Source of the DNA: Iris pallida
Taxonomy: Eukaryota; Streptophyta; Magnoliopsida; Asparagales; Iridaceae
Direction: 5' to 3'
Assembly: GCA_029216955.1 (NCBI GenBank)
Contig: JANAVB010015600.1
Span: 36,554,997 to 36,618,996 of the forward strand
DNA: 64,000 nucleotides
Shown here: positions 1 to 10,163 of the stretch, piece by piece
Numbering within the stretch: the stretch's first letter is position 1
Layout: each line of letters starts with the position of its first letter
Translations under genes and position numbers: made by a program
Notes under the pieces: model-generated
Database searches by the model: none
The model's input: only the letters and a program-made list of their open reading frames with translations
Told to the model about the DNA's origin: nothing

Positions 1-5
1 ATAGA

Positions 6-288
6 CTACTTAAAAACCAAAACCATTAATAGCTCACAATTTACATTATAAATTTCAATACAAAACTTACCCTTCGGTATTTTCTCAGAATTCTCTACTG
101 GCTCATTATCTAAAGGCTCATCATCGCTCTCCTGAAAAATTTGATGTCTTGATATAGGAATGCGTAAGACATCCTCCATAAAAGAGGGTTCTAATCGTGG
201 ATCTAATGTCCACTCACCCATTGCTATGACATGTTCCATATTCTTTGCAATACGAGATGACCTACGCGTAGGACTGTTGTATGCAGCC
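6..288 (-). CDS. Probable downstream exon of the CACTA gene (unrecognised)
   Basis: An open minus-strand stretch follows a good splice acceptor (TATTTTCAG at about 297-289) immediately downstream of the DUF4218-like block. It encodes a mixed-charge segment with no motif I recognise and a glutamate/aspartate-rich middle. It may be the next exon of the CACTA transposase gene, the start of a second CACTA gene, or chance open sequence; the gene runs off the left edge. I do not assign a function. Confidence 0.35.
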
Positions 289-915
289 TGAAAATACATA
301 ATAAATGTAGCCAGTACGATCTTTAAAATTTTTCAAGTCTGTAATACTATTTACACTTGAACACAACACCACAAAGCAGTTGCTTAATTCAATTAAGGAT
401 TTAACAACATGCTTTGGTAAGACCCTTCGAATAGCTATAGGAAGTAACTGTTGCATTAAAATGTGATTGTCATGACTCTTAAGACCCCACATACTCCGCT
501 CTTCTGTATGCACGCATCGAGATATATTAGATGAATAACCATCAGGGACTTTTACATCTCGCAACACTTTTAAGAAAATGTCCTTTTCTTTGTTGCTCAT
601 TGGGAACTCAACTGGAGGCAAGTACTCTAGAGTTCTTCCCCATGGTTGAGGATGTAGCTCTGATCGAATTTTCATATCTCTGAGATATTTTCGAGCCTTT
701 ATATTATCTTTTGTTTTGCCTTTAATACCTAGCAAAGTAAAAATGACATTATCGCATACATTTTTTTCAATATGCATAACATCTAGATTGTGGCGAATCA
801 AATTGTGTTCCCAGTATTGTAGTTCAAAAAAGATGCTATTCTTCTTCCAACCTAATCTTGTTTTTGGCAGACTGTGTGTTTTTGCTCTCTCTTTTTCTTG
901 TTCTTCCCTCCTCAT
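262..915 (-). pseudogene. CACTA transposase C-terminal half with DUF4218-like region
   Basis: This continues the TNP2 transposase. It contains a KNVCDNVIFTLLGIKGKTKD segment typical of the TNP2 C-terminus, then LKSHDNHILMQQLLPIAIR and a CFVVLCSSV segment matching the start of the DUF4218 region found in plant CACTA transposases. The last residues of the frame (from about 350 down) look intronic. A plausible donor (GTAAAT) lies near 350, and a good acceptor (TATTTTCAG) ends at about 289 before the next open stretch. The N-terminal residues of this frame are basic and glutamate-rich. Identification rests on conserved motif order. Confidence 0.75.
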
Positions 916-942
916 CTTTGTAAAGAGGTCCTCCTTCTTATA

Positions 943-1660
943 TTAAGTTAAAACATTGAGATCATTCAACTGCTTTAACACTTCTGTTCCAGATAATGTC
1001 AAAGGTGGTGGCCTCATTTCTAATTTGCCATTAAAAGTTACCCTCTCCCTTCGAAACTTATGGCACCCCGGTAAGAATCTACGATGACCCCAGTAACAAT
1101 ACTTGCCACCATTTGTCAATCGGGTAGCTTGATGATCCCTATTACAACAAGGGCAAGCAAATTCACCTTTTGTGCTCCATCCTGACAACATAGCATATGC
1201 AGGAAAGTCGCTAATTGTCCACAACAGTGCTACATTTAGTTGAAATAACTGTTTGGTTGATACATCATAAGTAGAAACACTAACCTCCCAAAGTTCTTTC
1301 AACTCCTCTTCTAACGGTTGCAGATAAACGTCAATCTTATCACCTGGACCTTTTGGTCCATCAATAAGAATAGACAAAATTAAGTTAGGTTGCTTCATGC
1401 ACAACCATGGGGGTAAGTTGTAAGGGACGACTACAATAGGCCAGGTACTGTGAGCAACACTCATATTACCAAATGGATTAAATCTATCGGTAATTAACCC
1501 AAGTCTAACATTACGACTGTCTATGGCAAAGGATGGATTATTATCATCAAAAGCCTTCCAAGCACGAGAATCTGCCGGATGCCTCATTACACCATTATCT
1601 ACTCGCTTCTCAGCATGCCATTTCATAAGCGAAGCTGTATGCGATGACCAAAATAATCGT
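943..1660 (-). pseudogene. CACTA transposase central TNP2 domain
   Basis: This is the central TNP2 transposase domain, read on the minus strand. It starts after the shift near 1660 and contains family hallmarks: WHAEKR, HPADSRAWK, GLITDRFNPFGN, the LLIxGPKGPGDxIDVYLQPL-like segment near the middle, and a CPCC...KYCYWGHRRFLP cysteine/histidine block. The family contributes the catalytic RNase H-like core that cuts CACTA ends. The frame ends at 943. The next block (915-262) follows in another frame after about 30 bases that could be a degenerate intron or indel. The domain is recognisable but cannot be translated as one protein as it stands. Confidence 0.82.
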
Positions 1661-2515
1661 GCAGTCTTGGTATTAAAGGAAAATATCGAACCTTTTTTTG
1701 AGAAACTTTAGTACCCTGGTCAACCGGAGGAAGATTACCCTCGTTGGCATGATCAATTTTATATCTAGAAGCCCCACAAATCTCACATTTGTCGAGATTC
1801 TCAGTTTCATTTTGAAACAACATACAACTATTAGGACAAGCATCCCATGTTTTGTAAGTGAACCCCAAGTCAGTAGTTAGCTTACTGGCTTGATAGTATG
1901 ATTTGGGAATCTTGGCACACGGAAACACCTTTTTTAAGAAGCCCAACAGCATTGTGAAAGAACGATTTGTCCATCCATTAAGTTGCTTCAGGTGTAAAAG
2001 TTGGACAACAAATGATAGCTCAGTGACACCCTTAGGACAACTCTCGTACAAATCGCTTTCTGCTTCATTTAGAAGTTTGAAGTATTTCGGCATGCATTCA
2101 TCGGACCGCAAGTTTTCTTCTGCCATGGGCTCTTCCTCGCAACCCATATTTTCTATCATGCATGAGAATCCCATTCCCTCTCGTACCATTGTTGTCATAT
2201 TAGCACATTCATTTAATCCATCATCATTTTCATCAACTGACATATCATCTCCTATATTATCGGTGTTATTACCCAAACCACCCAATAACTCCCCATGATA
2301 TATCCAATCCATATAACTCCTTTCAAATCCATACATCTCTATATGAACCTCCACAGTCTGTCGATTGTGATAAACACGATTTACACATCTACTACATGGG
2401 CAATAAATATGGATCGTATCAGCATTCTTAGTTCTATATGCAAATTTAAGAAATGCTTCGACCCCATCCTTGTATGCCTTTGAATTCCAATCATGTGATC
2501 CAATCCAACGCTTAT
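1623..2515 (-). pseudogene. CACTA transposase N-terminal part (transposase-associated domain)
   Basis: This is the N-terminal part of a TNP2-type transposase. After a few residues it carries the transposase-associated domain (WIGSHDW, then a CPCSRC cysteine cluster and a YGF segment), followed by an acidic linker and a second cysteine pair (CEICG). The reading frame is cut at 2515 by the 5' LTR of Tat-A. The native start codon lies on the other side of the insertion, at 24724-24722. Near 1660-1664 the frame shifts by one base: upstream it encodes the conserved RYFPLIPRL segment, downstream the conserved WHAEKR segment continues in another frame. The protein is therefore broken twice, by insertion and by an apparent 1-bp deletion. 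Confidence 0.82.
2511..2515. other. Target-site duplication of Tat-A, left (CTTAT)
   Basis: CTTAT directly precedes the 5' LTR and is repeated at 24716-24720 directly after the 3' LTR. Removing the element and one copy rejoins the CACTA transposase frame to its start codon on the minus strand. Confidence 0.92.
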
Positions 2516-2529
2516 TGTAGAAGCATGGA

Positions 2530-3190
2530 AAAGAACAGAAGAAGCCCATGCGGCTCAAAACAGAAGAAGCCCATGCGGCTCAAAAACAGAAGGAGCCTCA
2601 TACGGCTCAGGAATCTATCAGAGCCTCATGCGGCTCAGAAACTCTTCAAATAGCCTCATACGGCTCAGGCAAGAATCACGTGACCCTATGCAGCTTTACA
2701 GCTGGCCATAAAGTGACTGCTCCCATTAAATGCTCTGACATAAAGTAATAACTCTGACACTAAAGCTGAAATGATGAACTTCGATATGACGGCATATTTC
2801 TCGGGAAATGATGGCGTATTTTTTGAAAAACGAAGAAAATCTCCTCTGCAGCTGGCACGATCCACCAACTACAAAGCCCCCTATGCGGCTGCCACCACCC
2901 CATGCGGCTGATGCTCGCATGTGGCTCAGAGCGTGAAGACCCTTGTCATGCGGCTCCAATTATGAACAGTCACCCTATACGGCCGCTGTTCTCATGCGGC
3001 TCGGATCATGAGGATCATCTCCATGCGGCTCACACCCATGCAGTCTTGACACGTGGCAAGTCCTATGCGGCTTAATTGGAGACCACCCCCATGCGGCTCA
3101 GATTTCGGAGGCTACACCTATGCGGCTGCCACCTTCATGTGGTTCAAAACCTAAGAAGCTACCCTAATGCGGCTGTGGCTCGCGGTTATG
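2530..3190 (+). repeat. ATGCGGC motif array in U3 of the 5' LTR
   Basis: About 19 copies of (C/T)ATGCGGCT or one-base variants (ATACGGC, ATGTGGC, ATGCAGC) are spread over roughly 650 bp, nearly all in the same orientation. The first three to five lie in a 28-bp tandem unit whose copy number differs between the LTRs; the later ones have irregular spacing of 15-60 bp and different flanks. The motif, rather than a longer unit, is what is repeated. Confidence 0.85.
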
Positions 3191-3574
3191 ACACGTGACA
3201 GAAGATCAGTTTTCCACGTGGCACTAAATCAATCAAGAGTTATCAACAAATCCCAACAACCTGATTTAGTGCAATCATCATAATTACCCGAATTAAAATA
3301 GATTTATGGCAATCACATGGATTAAACACGTGGCAGAAGATCCGAGCTTCCCAAGATTCATGACAATCAACATTGATTGCTCATGACAATCAACATTGAT
3401 TGCCCATACAGATTTTACACAATCAGTACTAATTGTCCAGATTCGTTGCAATCAAGATTAGTGGTACAGATTAATTGTCCACAAAATAGGATCAAGGAAA
3501 ATGGCAATTAAGTCCCCAAGCCGCCGACTTTTTTAGGGTGATCATTGCAAACCCTAATGATCACACCCCCACTT

Positions 3575-3584
3575 CTATAAATAG
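3575..3584 (+). promoter_or_regulatory. TATA box of Tat-A 5' LTR
   Basis: CTATAAATAG sits in the middle of the LTR, 428 bp before its end, where U3 meets R. The matching box in the 3' LTR is at 24323-24332. Just downstream is a short GCAAGG...CCTTGC inverted repeat, partly duplicated in the 5' LTR. Confidence 0.75.
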
Positions 3585-4005
3585 CAAGGTGCCATTCTCT
3601 TGCAAACCCGGGAGAATTCAGGAGAAAAAAAGAGAGAGGAGAGATCGGATCTAGAGAAACAAAAAAAATATAGCAGGGTGCCATTCCCTTGCAAAAGAGA
3701 TCCTCTCCACCCGGCTGGACACACAGAGAGACAAAGGCGCGCACATAAGAGTTTTCCCATCTTGAGAGCAGTTCTTCACTGGAGCCAAGGCTACGACTGA
3801 TCGTCCAAGGAGTAAGGCAGAGCGGCCGTCGCTTTCCCGAGCCTCTACCGTTATCCCCAGAATCAAAAATAAACAATCGTACTTAGATTGCTGTACATAG
3901 GTTTTTGTCCCTAGGCTTTCTTTGTACGAGCGAGTTTGTATTGTGAGTCTAAGTCCAGTCCTCCTATATAATTGTTCTGTACTTTTACAATCAATGGCAA
4001 ACACG

Positions 4006-4470
4006 ATGGTGACTCTGCTGGGGACTAACTTCTCCACGGCTGAGGAGTTGGTGATGCAATCAGACGCAGCCAAACTTGGCTCCACTCAACAAATGCTGGT
4101 CGTCCGGTTCGACCAACAGGCGTTTGAAGAAATGCTCTCCGACGGGAGCGCTAGCCCGGTCCAGCGGCGAGCCCGCACAAAGAAGGCCCGAAGGGAGTGG
4201 AGACCCAAAAATTTTGCTCCTCCCCAAGCTCTCGAAGAAGTACTCTCTGTTGCCCGAGACAGCGGAGAAGTCTCGCTTGCGGTCCCACTTCAGACCACAG
4301 AGGACTCTGCTGTCTCCAAGTCCGGCAGAAGAAAATACTGTGATGCTGGACTTGCAGGGGCAAAGGGGAACTCTGTGCAATCCAAGCCGCATAAGGACGC
4401 CAACCGCATGGGAAAAGCTCATGCAGCCATAAGGACGCCAACCGCATGGGGAAAGCTCATGCGGCCGTAA
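4006..4470 (+). CDS. Tat-A leader ORF overlapping the primer site (unknown function)
   Basis: An open frame of about 154 residues starts at the ATG overlapping the primer site and ends at 4470. It has no domain I recognise. A basic cluster (RRARTKKARREWR) lies near residues 60-72, and its last 30 residues are encoded by the hairpin repeat array. Tat/Ogre elements often have an extra ORF upstream of gag, so the position fits. The conserved gag domain is far downstream in another frame. The reading frame may be translated, or may merely be open because of the repeat. Confidence 0.4.
   Translation: MVTLLGTNFSTAEELVMQSDAAKLGSTQQMLVVRFDQQAFEEMLSDGSASPVQRRARTKKARREWRPKNFAPPQALEEVLSVARDSGEVSLAVPLQTTEDSAVSKSGRRKYCDAGLAGAKGNSVQSKPHKDANRMGKAHAAIRTPTAWGKLMRP
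4007..4024 (+). promoter_or_regulatory. Primer binding site of Tat-A
   Basis: TGGTGACTCTGCTGGGGA begins four bases after the 5' LTR. It has the TGGnGACTCnGCTGGGGA form I associate with Tat/Ogre elements (arginine-type tRNA primer); the tRNA assignment is from memory of the lineage, not tested here. The ATG of the first leader ORF overlaps it. Confidence 0.7.
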
Positions 4471-4683
4471 CTGTCAACCGCATAGAGAAAACTCATGCGG
4501 CCAGAACTGCTAGCCGCATGCAGACAGCCTGCACGGCCATGACTTCTAGCCGCATACAGAAAGTTCATGCGGCCAAAAAGGATAGCCGCATACAGACAGC
4601 CTGTACGGCTACACATACCAGCCGCATGCAGACAGCCTGCACGGCCACCAATCCTAGCCGCATACCATCTACTCCATGCGGCT
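4386..4683 (+). repeat. Tat-A leader minisatellite: array of short hairpins
   Basis: About eight units of roughly 36 bp each pair a GCCGCAT-type half with an ATGCGGC-type half a few bases later, so each unit is an inverted repeat. Some units fold as CCGCATG/CATGCGG. Others fold as GCCG + TGCAG against CTGCA + CGGC, and one pair of units has TACAG/CTGTA in the same place, a compensatory change. The array lies 380-680 nt after the LTR in the gag leader. Confidence 0.82.
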
Positions 4684-5132
4684 CGCGGTCAGTCTTTGAC
4701 TGCCTCTCATACGGTCCTGACCATGAAGGCTCTCTGGAGCATATGCCAGACTCTGTTATGACCAGCTTGGACTCTTCCTACTACGCACTCTCAGGTGCTA
4801 GGAGGAAGAAGTCTCGGGCAGCGCGGGCTCAACGAGCTCAGCCGGCTACCCCGACTTCTGACTACCAGGGCATCCCGATGACTATTACTCGGGCCCCTGA
4901 TGGAAAGTTGTACAGAACTATCCGTGTCCAGCCCCCGGCGGCCAACGAACGAGATAGTTATCAAGAATCTCCTAACAAGGATCGGGGGCGAGTAATCACA
5001 CTACCCCCACATCAAGGAGCAGGCAGGAGGCCAACACACTCATCAGCCCACAAAGCAGGTGACCCGCGCAACGTGATTCTTCACAAGCGCAAGGAAAGAG
5101 ACGAAGATTTGACGTACAAAGAGTCCTGTTAA
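4446..5132 (+). CDS. Tat-A second leader ORF (repeat-encoded N-terminus)
   Basis: An open frame of 228 residues. The first 80 come from the hairpin array and repeat (R)(M/I)Q(T/K)(A/V)(C/H)(T/A)A-like octads. The rest contains YGPDHEGSLEHMPDS, a basic stretch (RRKKSRAARAQR) and a Pro/Arg-rich tail. I recognise no family. Together with the preceding ORF it fills the space between primer site and gag, probably one ancestral leader protein broken by a frameshift in the array near 4450. It could equally be non-coding leader RNA. Confidence 0.35.
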   Translation: MGKAHAAVTVNRIEKTHAARTASRMQTACTAMTSSRIQKVHAAKKDSRIQTACTATHTSRMQTACTATNPSRIPSTPCGSRSVFDCLSYGPDHEGSLEHMPDSVMTSLDSSYYALSGARRKKSRAARAQRAQPATPTSDYQGIPMTITRAPDGKLYRTIRVQPPAANERDSYQESPNKDRGRVITLPPHQGAGRRPTHSSAHKAGDPRNVILHKRKERDEDLTYKESC

Positions 5133-5531
5133 AGACATCAATGCACCCAGATCATAGTCAACTGTTGCTGCAACAAGGCAGCAGCACAAAAAGACTGGCG
5201 GTCCGTCTTCCAAAGGCTACAGCACCCAAACTCAGAAGATGAGGCGCTTCTCGTCGCCTCTTACAATTCTGCTCTGAAGATTCCTGGCAGCGGAAGAGAG
5301 AAGAAAACAAATATCTTTACCCCGAAAATTTCAACCGGCGTAACCAAGAAAATTTCTTCTAAACGGCTGTCTACCGCCGTTGCAGGAGGAGTTTACCAAA
5401 GTATCCGCTCAAAGACGAAATCTGCCACATTGGGAGATTCGTCCACATCTATGGGAGACACTAGAGCCGGGGATAGCATTCCTCCAAATATCCACAATAA
5501 CCCGGTGTTCTAGGAAGATAGTCCGGGGGGA

Positions 5532-7364
5532 ATGGTTCACCCAACAGATGCAGCAAATCCCGACGTCCCCGAGGATGTCCACAATTCCCAAGACGAGGCA
5601 AGCTCTGAAGCTGGGGGTACCACTCTTTCTGAGTCAAAACCAGAGGAGGGCATTCCCACATACCCGGACGACTTCTCTGTACAAGGGTATGACTCAGAGG
5701 GCACGTCCTCTACCGTTCTTTCCATCTCTCCTCATGTGAGGATGGTGTTCATGACAGACAGCAACCAAGAAGGTTCCAGTGATCACAAACGCATCGACAC
5801 TCTGGAGGCCCTACTACATGCTTTGGTCAAGTCTGTGGATGAGATCAAAGCAGCCCTTCGAACTCTACAAGGAAGAATGCCTGGCCAAACAAGCCTGGGT
5901 CCCGCGGTCAATGCGAACTCGAACTCAGCTGCACCAAACCCGGGCGATAGTCCTCCTGAAATATCGGCTCCTACCGCTGCAGACGAGGCCAGGGAAGCAA
6001 GAAGAGAGGTCCAGGAGCTCCGGCCCATGTTCCATGCCCGAGAAAACTGCCAAGACCTTAGGATACGACAACCGTATCCCGTTGCGTGGAGAGATGTTCC
6101 CTTCCCACCAAAATATAAACCATTCTATATCAATCCATATGATGGAAAGACATCTGCAAGTAGGTACATCACCTACTTCGAAGTCACAACCGACCATCTG
6201 TCTCATGACGATGCCATCCTTACGCGGTTGTCCATCGGAGCCTTGGAAGGGGTCGCCTTCGACTGGTACCGCAACTTGTCGGACAATTGCATCCACTCCC
6301 TCACCGGCTTCAAACGCATGTTCCTAGAGAGGTTCTATGAAGTAGGACAAGACGTGACAATGTCCACTCTCATGGACGTTGTTCAGGGAGACAAGGAGCT
6401 AACAAGGAATTATATCGAGCGGTTTCGCCAAACCGCGATGAAGCTGCCTTCTGGTAACCCTGATTCCTCCTTGATTGAAATTTGCCAAAAGAGACTGCTT
6501 CCCACAATCAGCCTCTGGATGGGCGAAAGTCAATTCAAGAATTGGAAGACGTTCATCATCAGTGCCACTAGCGTAGAAGACAAGGTGAAGAAAGCCCGCC
6601 AACTGGGATTGCACATCTCGAAAGGGGAAGACAAGGGCAAATGCCCTAACGTCAACAACAATAACGGTGGTAATTCCTCCAGCAACCGAGATAATAAGGA
6701 CAAGCAGGCTATGGTGACCGACACAGCCCCAAAGCCCGAATCAACGTCGGCAAAAAAGCAGTGGCCTCAGATGACCTACTCCTTCGAGGATGGCCATGTT
6801 AAACCCATATTAGACATGCTCATCCAAGGAGGACGAATTCAGCTCCCTCATCCCAGGCGAGAGCCTCGTCCTGCAGATATGGAGAGCTCCAAGTACTGCC
6901 ATTACCATCGTTATGTTCACCATGCTACACAAGACTGCTATCAGCTGAAGCGATACATCCAACATCTCATCGACTTTAAGGCCTTGGCCATTGATTTCGA
7001 AGAGGTGACCGTAGCAGCCAACATGGTGTCAGTACAATTCGGCAACTTTTCTTCGACAAGGACTCAAGACGGAGTACTACCTATCTTCCGAGCAAGGATG
7101 GACGTCGGTAACCTTCTGCCTCCCCGAGACCAAGCTGCTGGTCTAGTACCCCTTACCACATCACGAGAGGAGATCATGTGGGTCCATCCGGACTTGGTAC
7201 CTGAGGTAACTCAGTCCGTGTCTCCCTCCACCAGCAAAACGAAGAATGGGAAAGTTAAATCATGTCGCACGATCTCGACAGAGGTCGAAGAAGCTACTGC
7301 TGTTGTTACCCGCTCCGGCGCACAAACCCAACCTCCACCGGGTAACTCGGCTGAAGATCAGTAG
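5532..7364 (+). pseudogene. gag: Tat-A gag
   Basis: This is the capsid polyprotein, which packages the RNA in cytoplasmic particles. The Ty3/gypsy gag core lies at roughly residues 180-310: YDGKTSASRYITYFEV, LEGVAFDWYRNL, and FxxMFLERFYEVG...MDVVQGDKELTRNYIERF. A Tat-type CHYHR...HHATQDCYQLKRYI zinc-binding motif is near residue 455. The same frame extends upstream to about 5240 with a TAG at 5509-5511, and downstream through the protease with stops at 7362 and 7452, so gag and protease were one polyprotein. The ATG at 5532 is therefore not necessarily the native start. Confidence 0.85.
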
Positions 7365-8258
7365 CCGACAGCTGTAGATGCTCCAGGACCTCCACAACCT
7401 TCGACGACCGACAAGACTAGGCCGAAGGAGACTCGCTTCGACAAACCACTCTGAAGGGAGACACCTCAAGGGCTAGAGAGACCATACAACTTTGACATCC
7501 TGGCGCAATTGGCCAACACACCGGCCAAATTATCGCTATATGAGCTCCTGAGACTCTCCAAGGATGTCCGCGTCGCACTAAGCGAAGCACTCCAGAATGC
7601 CGACGCATACCTAGCTCAGTCCAATCTCACTGGGGAGGACTCGCCGGCAGACCACCAGGACAGCGCTTGTACAGGGTCAATGCCAAATATTGTCTTCACT
7701 CCGCAGGATATGCTTATCAAAACTAACCTGTACGATCGCCCTCTGTACTATACTGGGTACATTGGCAATATCAAGGTCGATCGGATGCATGTTGACCCCG
7801 GGTCCTCCATAAGCATCATCCCGAAGAGCCTACTACACCATATGCGCATTCCGATGCATCGCCTGACGCCGACAAGTACCGCCATCAGCGGTTTCAATTT
7901 GGACAGGAGCTACCCGATCGGGAAGATCTGCCTAAAATGCCAGATCGGCGACCTTCAGTCGGAAGTGACCTGTTATGTAATAGATGCGGACACCTCCTAC
8001 AATATTCTCCTGGGGCGCCCTTGGATACACGATTATATGATCGTGCCCTCCACACTGCACCAGTGCTTCAAATACGTCGACAAGCACGGCTTCGTGAGAA
8101 CAAAATTTGCCGACATCGATCCCTTCAAAGGGGTCGAATCCTACTACTCAGACTCATGCTTGTACGAGAAGTCAAAAAAGCATCTTGTCGAAGGAGATAT
8201 TCAAGCTCGAACCGAGGCAGCAACCGGATCAGAAGAACCTCTGACGATCCACCTCTAA
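7365..8258 (+). pseudogene. Tat-A aspartic protease region
   Basis: This is in the same frame as gag after nonsense codons at 7362-7364 (TAG) and 7452-7454 (TGA). The retropepsin-like core has the catalytic segment VDPGSSISIIP (Asp at about 7794) and the later ILLGRPWIHD segment (about 8005). DPGSS in place of DTG(S/A) is seen in Tat elements. The enzyme would cleave the gag-pol polyprotein. The frame then meets TAA at 8256 and continues in the same phase into the next block. Confidence 0.83.
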
Positions 8259-9370
8259 GCCCGCAAGCCTGGCATAACTGCGCCCCTTACAGCCACTTTG
8301 CGTAAGGACGCAGTTAGCCTCTCTGCACAGGAGGAACAGATGATAATCCGACTGCCAAAGTCTGGCCAAGCGCCAAGACCCACGACAGAGCCACTGACAA
8401 TCAGGCTGTCTAAAACTAGCCAGCCACAAGTAGAGGAGCTCAATCCCTCTGTCAAACAGATGACAATTCGTCTTTCCAGAATGAATCGGCAATCGAGCAC
8501 TAAGCCAGGGACTGCGAGCCAGCCAATAACTCCCGGCCCAACACCGAGCACCAAACTGGGGGTAGCTAGTATGCCAACAACTCCATGTTCTGCTCCACCC
8601 ATGGAGCCCCTGATAATCAAGTTGCCCAAGTCGTCCTCTCAGTCTGCATTTACACAGGGGGTGGCTGAAGAAAAGCCAGAGATGGCCAAGTATGTGGCTG
8701 CTTACACTGATGTTCCATCCACAGATGATGTAATTTTACTGGAAAAGATACCTTATTTCATCAATAAAGGGCTATCTTTGAATTACCTCGAGCTTAATAA
8801 GCTTTGTACAATATATGCTATGGAATACGGTATAGGCGCTCACCTGCACACACAAGTGACAAATGTCTACACCGCAAACCAACTTACTCCAGTGGAAGAC
8901 GCTTACCGCATAATCGAGGGAGGGATCACCAAATCATCTTCGGCCGAAAGAATGATCCACGACCCTTCAAGATAGAAGAAGTTGAGCTCGAACTCGACAC
9001 CGGATGATTGTCCCTCTATCTGTATAGTCCCCAATCCAAGTACCTTATGCAAAAACAAGGGTATGATCTGGAAACTACACCAGGCTTGAACTACGGCACT
9101 GGACGGCGATTGTCCTTACAATTGCCGGTCCCGGCTGGAAAACCACGAGACTACTACAACAAAACCAGATGTGGGCTAGGTTATGTCACACCCGCGACGA
9201 CACCTGAAAGCTCAGACGAAGAATGCGACTGGCACTCACACTCAACCGGATCATCCACTTCTGATTCAGATATCAGCATCGGGGACATGCTCAGGCAAGT
9301 CTGGTCCGTCAATATGGCACTTGCCGATGCCTATGAAGAAGATGAAGACATTCTCGAATTCTTGAGCTAG
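8259..9370 (+). pseudogene. Tat-A protease-RT linker region
   Basis: This polyprotein segment lies between protease and reverse transcriptase. 8259-8975 continues the protease frame and contains three or four MTIRL/LIIKLPKS-like repeats, a Tat-linker feature I do not recognise functionally, then a FINKGLSLNYLELNKL segment. A frameshift near 8970 moves the reading to another phase, which carries KIEEVELELD, a TGA at 9005 and an acidic Ser/Asp-rich stretch to 9370. Another shift near 9368 leads into the RT frame. No catalytic domain is visible. Confidence 0.6.
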
Positions 9371-10158
9371 AGCCATGGGCACAACAGCTAGATGCGCAGT
9401 GGGAAAAGCAGTTCGAACAAAGGGAGCCTCCCACTGAGGATGAGGTTGTATAAATCGATCTAGGTAATGAATCCTCTCCAAAGCCCATCTTCGTCAGTAA
9501 GAATCTGATCGACGAAGAGCGAGAATCACTACTACAACTCGTCAAAGAATATATCGACGTGTTCGCCTGGAGCTACGAAGATATGCCGGGACTAAACCCC
9601 GAGATTGTACTTCACAAACTCAATATCCGTCCAGACGCAAAACCAGTCAAGCAACAGCAACGTCGGTTTCGTCCTGACGTCATGAATGCTATTGAAGCCG
9701 AGGTAAACAAACTGATAGCCAGCGGCTTCATCCGTGAGGAACAGCAACCTGACTGGGTCGCCAACATAGTTCCAGTCCTCAAGAAGAGTGGAAAGATTCA
9801 AACCTGCATCGATTTTTGTAATCTGAATGAGGCTTGTCCTAAGGATGAGTTCCCTCTCCCTATCACAGACATCATGATCGATAACACCTGCGGCTTTGAA
9901 CGTATGTCATTCATGGATGGATTCTCGGGGTACAACCAGATCAAGATATTTCTTGACGACAAAAAGCATACATCATTCCGAACACCAATTGGCACATTCT
10001 GCTACACAGTCATGCCTTTCGATTTAAAGAATGCTGGAGCCACCTATCAAAGAGCTATGAGCATCATCTTTAGAGACCACTTGCGTAAAATAGTAGAATG
10101 CTACGTTGACGACATCGCGTCAAAAGTCGCTCTAAGGAAGATCATCTGCATGATCTAA
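9371..10158 (+). pseudogene. pol: Tat-A reverse transcriptase, fingers and palm
   Basis: This copies element RNA into DNA. The RT frame is readable from about 9371, with a stop near 9451, and has the conserved EVNKLIASGFIRE, VLKKSGKIQTCIDFxxLN, FMDGFSGYNQI, FRTPIGTFCYTVMPFDLKNAGATYQR and the catalytic YVDD (10102-10113). A one-base deletion near 10118 shifts the frame, so the continuation is at 10164-11453. The catalytic aspartates are present, but the frameshift and upstream stop make this copy inactive. Confidence 0.9.
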
Positions 10159-10163
10159 GGACA

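Larger units (their letters stand above)
2516..4003 (+). repeat. Tat-A 5' LTR
   Basis: A 1488-bp LTR beginning TGTAGAAGCATGG and ending GGCAAACA. The U3 half (about 2530-3190) is an array of ATGCGGC-type motifs. A TATAAATA box lies at 3576-3583, and U5 ends just before the primer site. Relative to the 3' LTR it has an extra 26-bp tandem copy near 3361-3400 (ATGACAATCAACATTGATTG) and an extra segment near 3610-3655, but lacks one 28-bp copy of the first motif unit. Confidence 0.93.
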
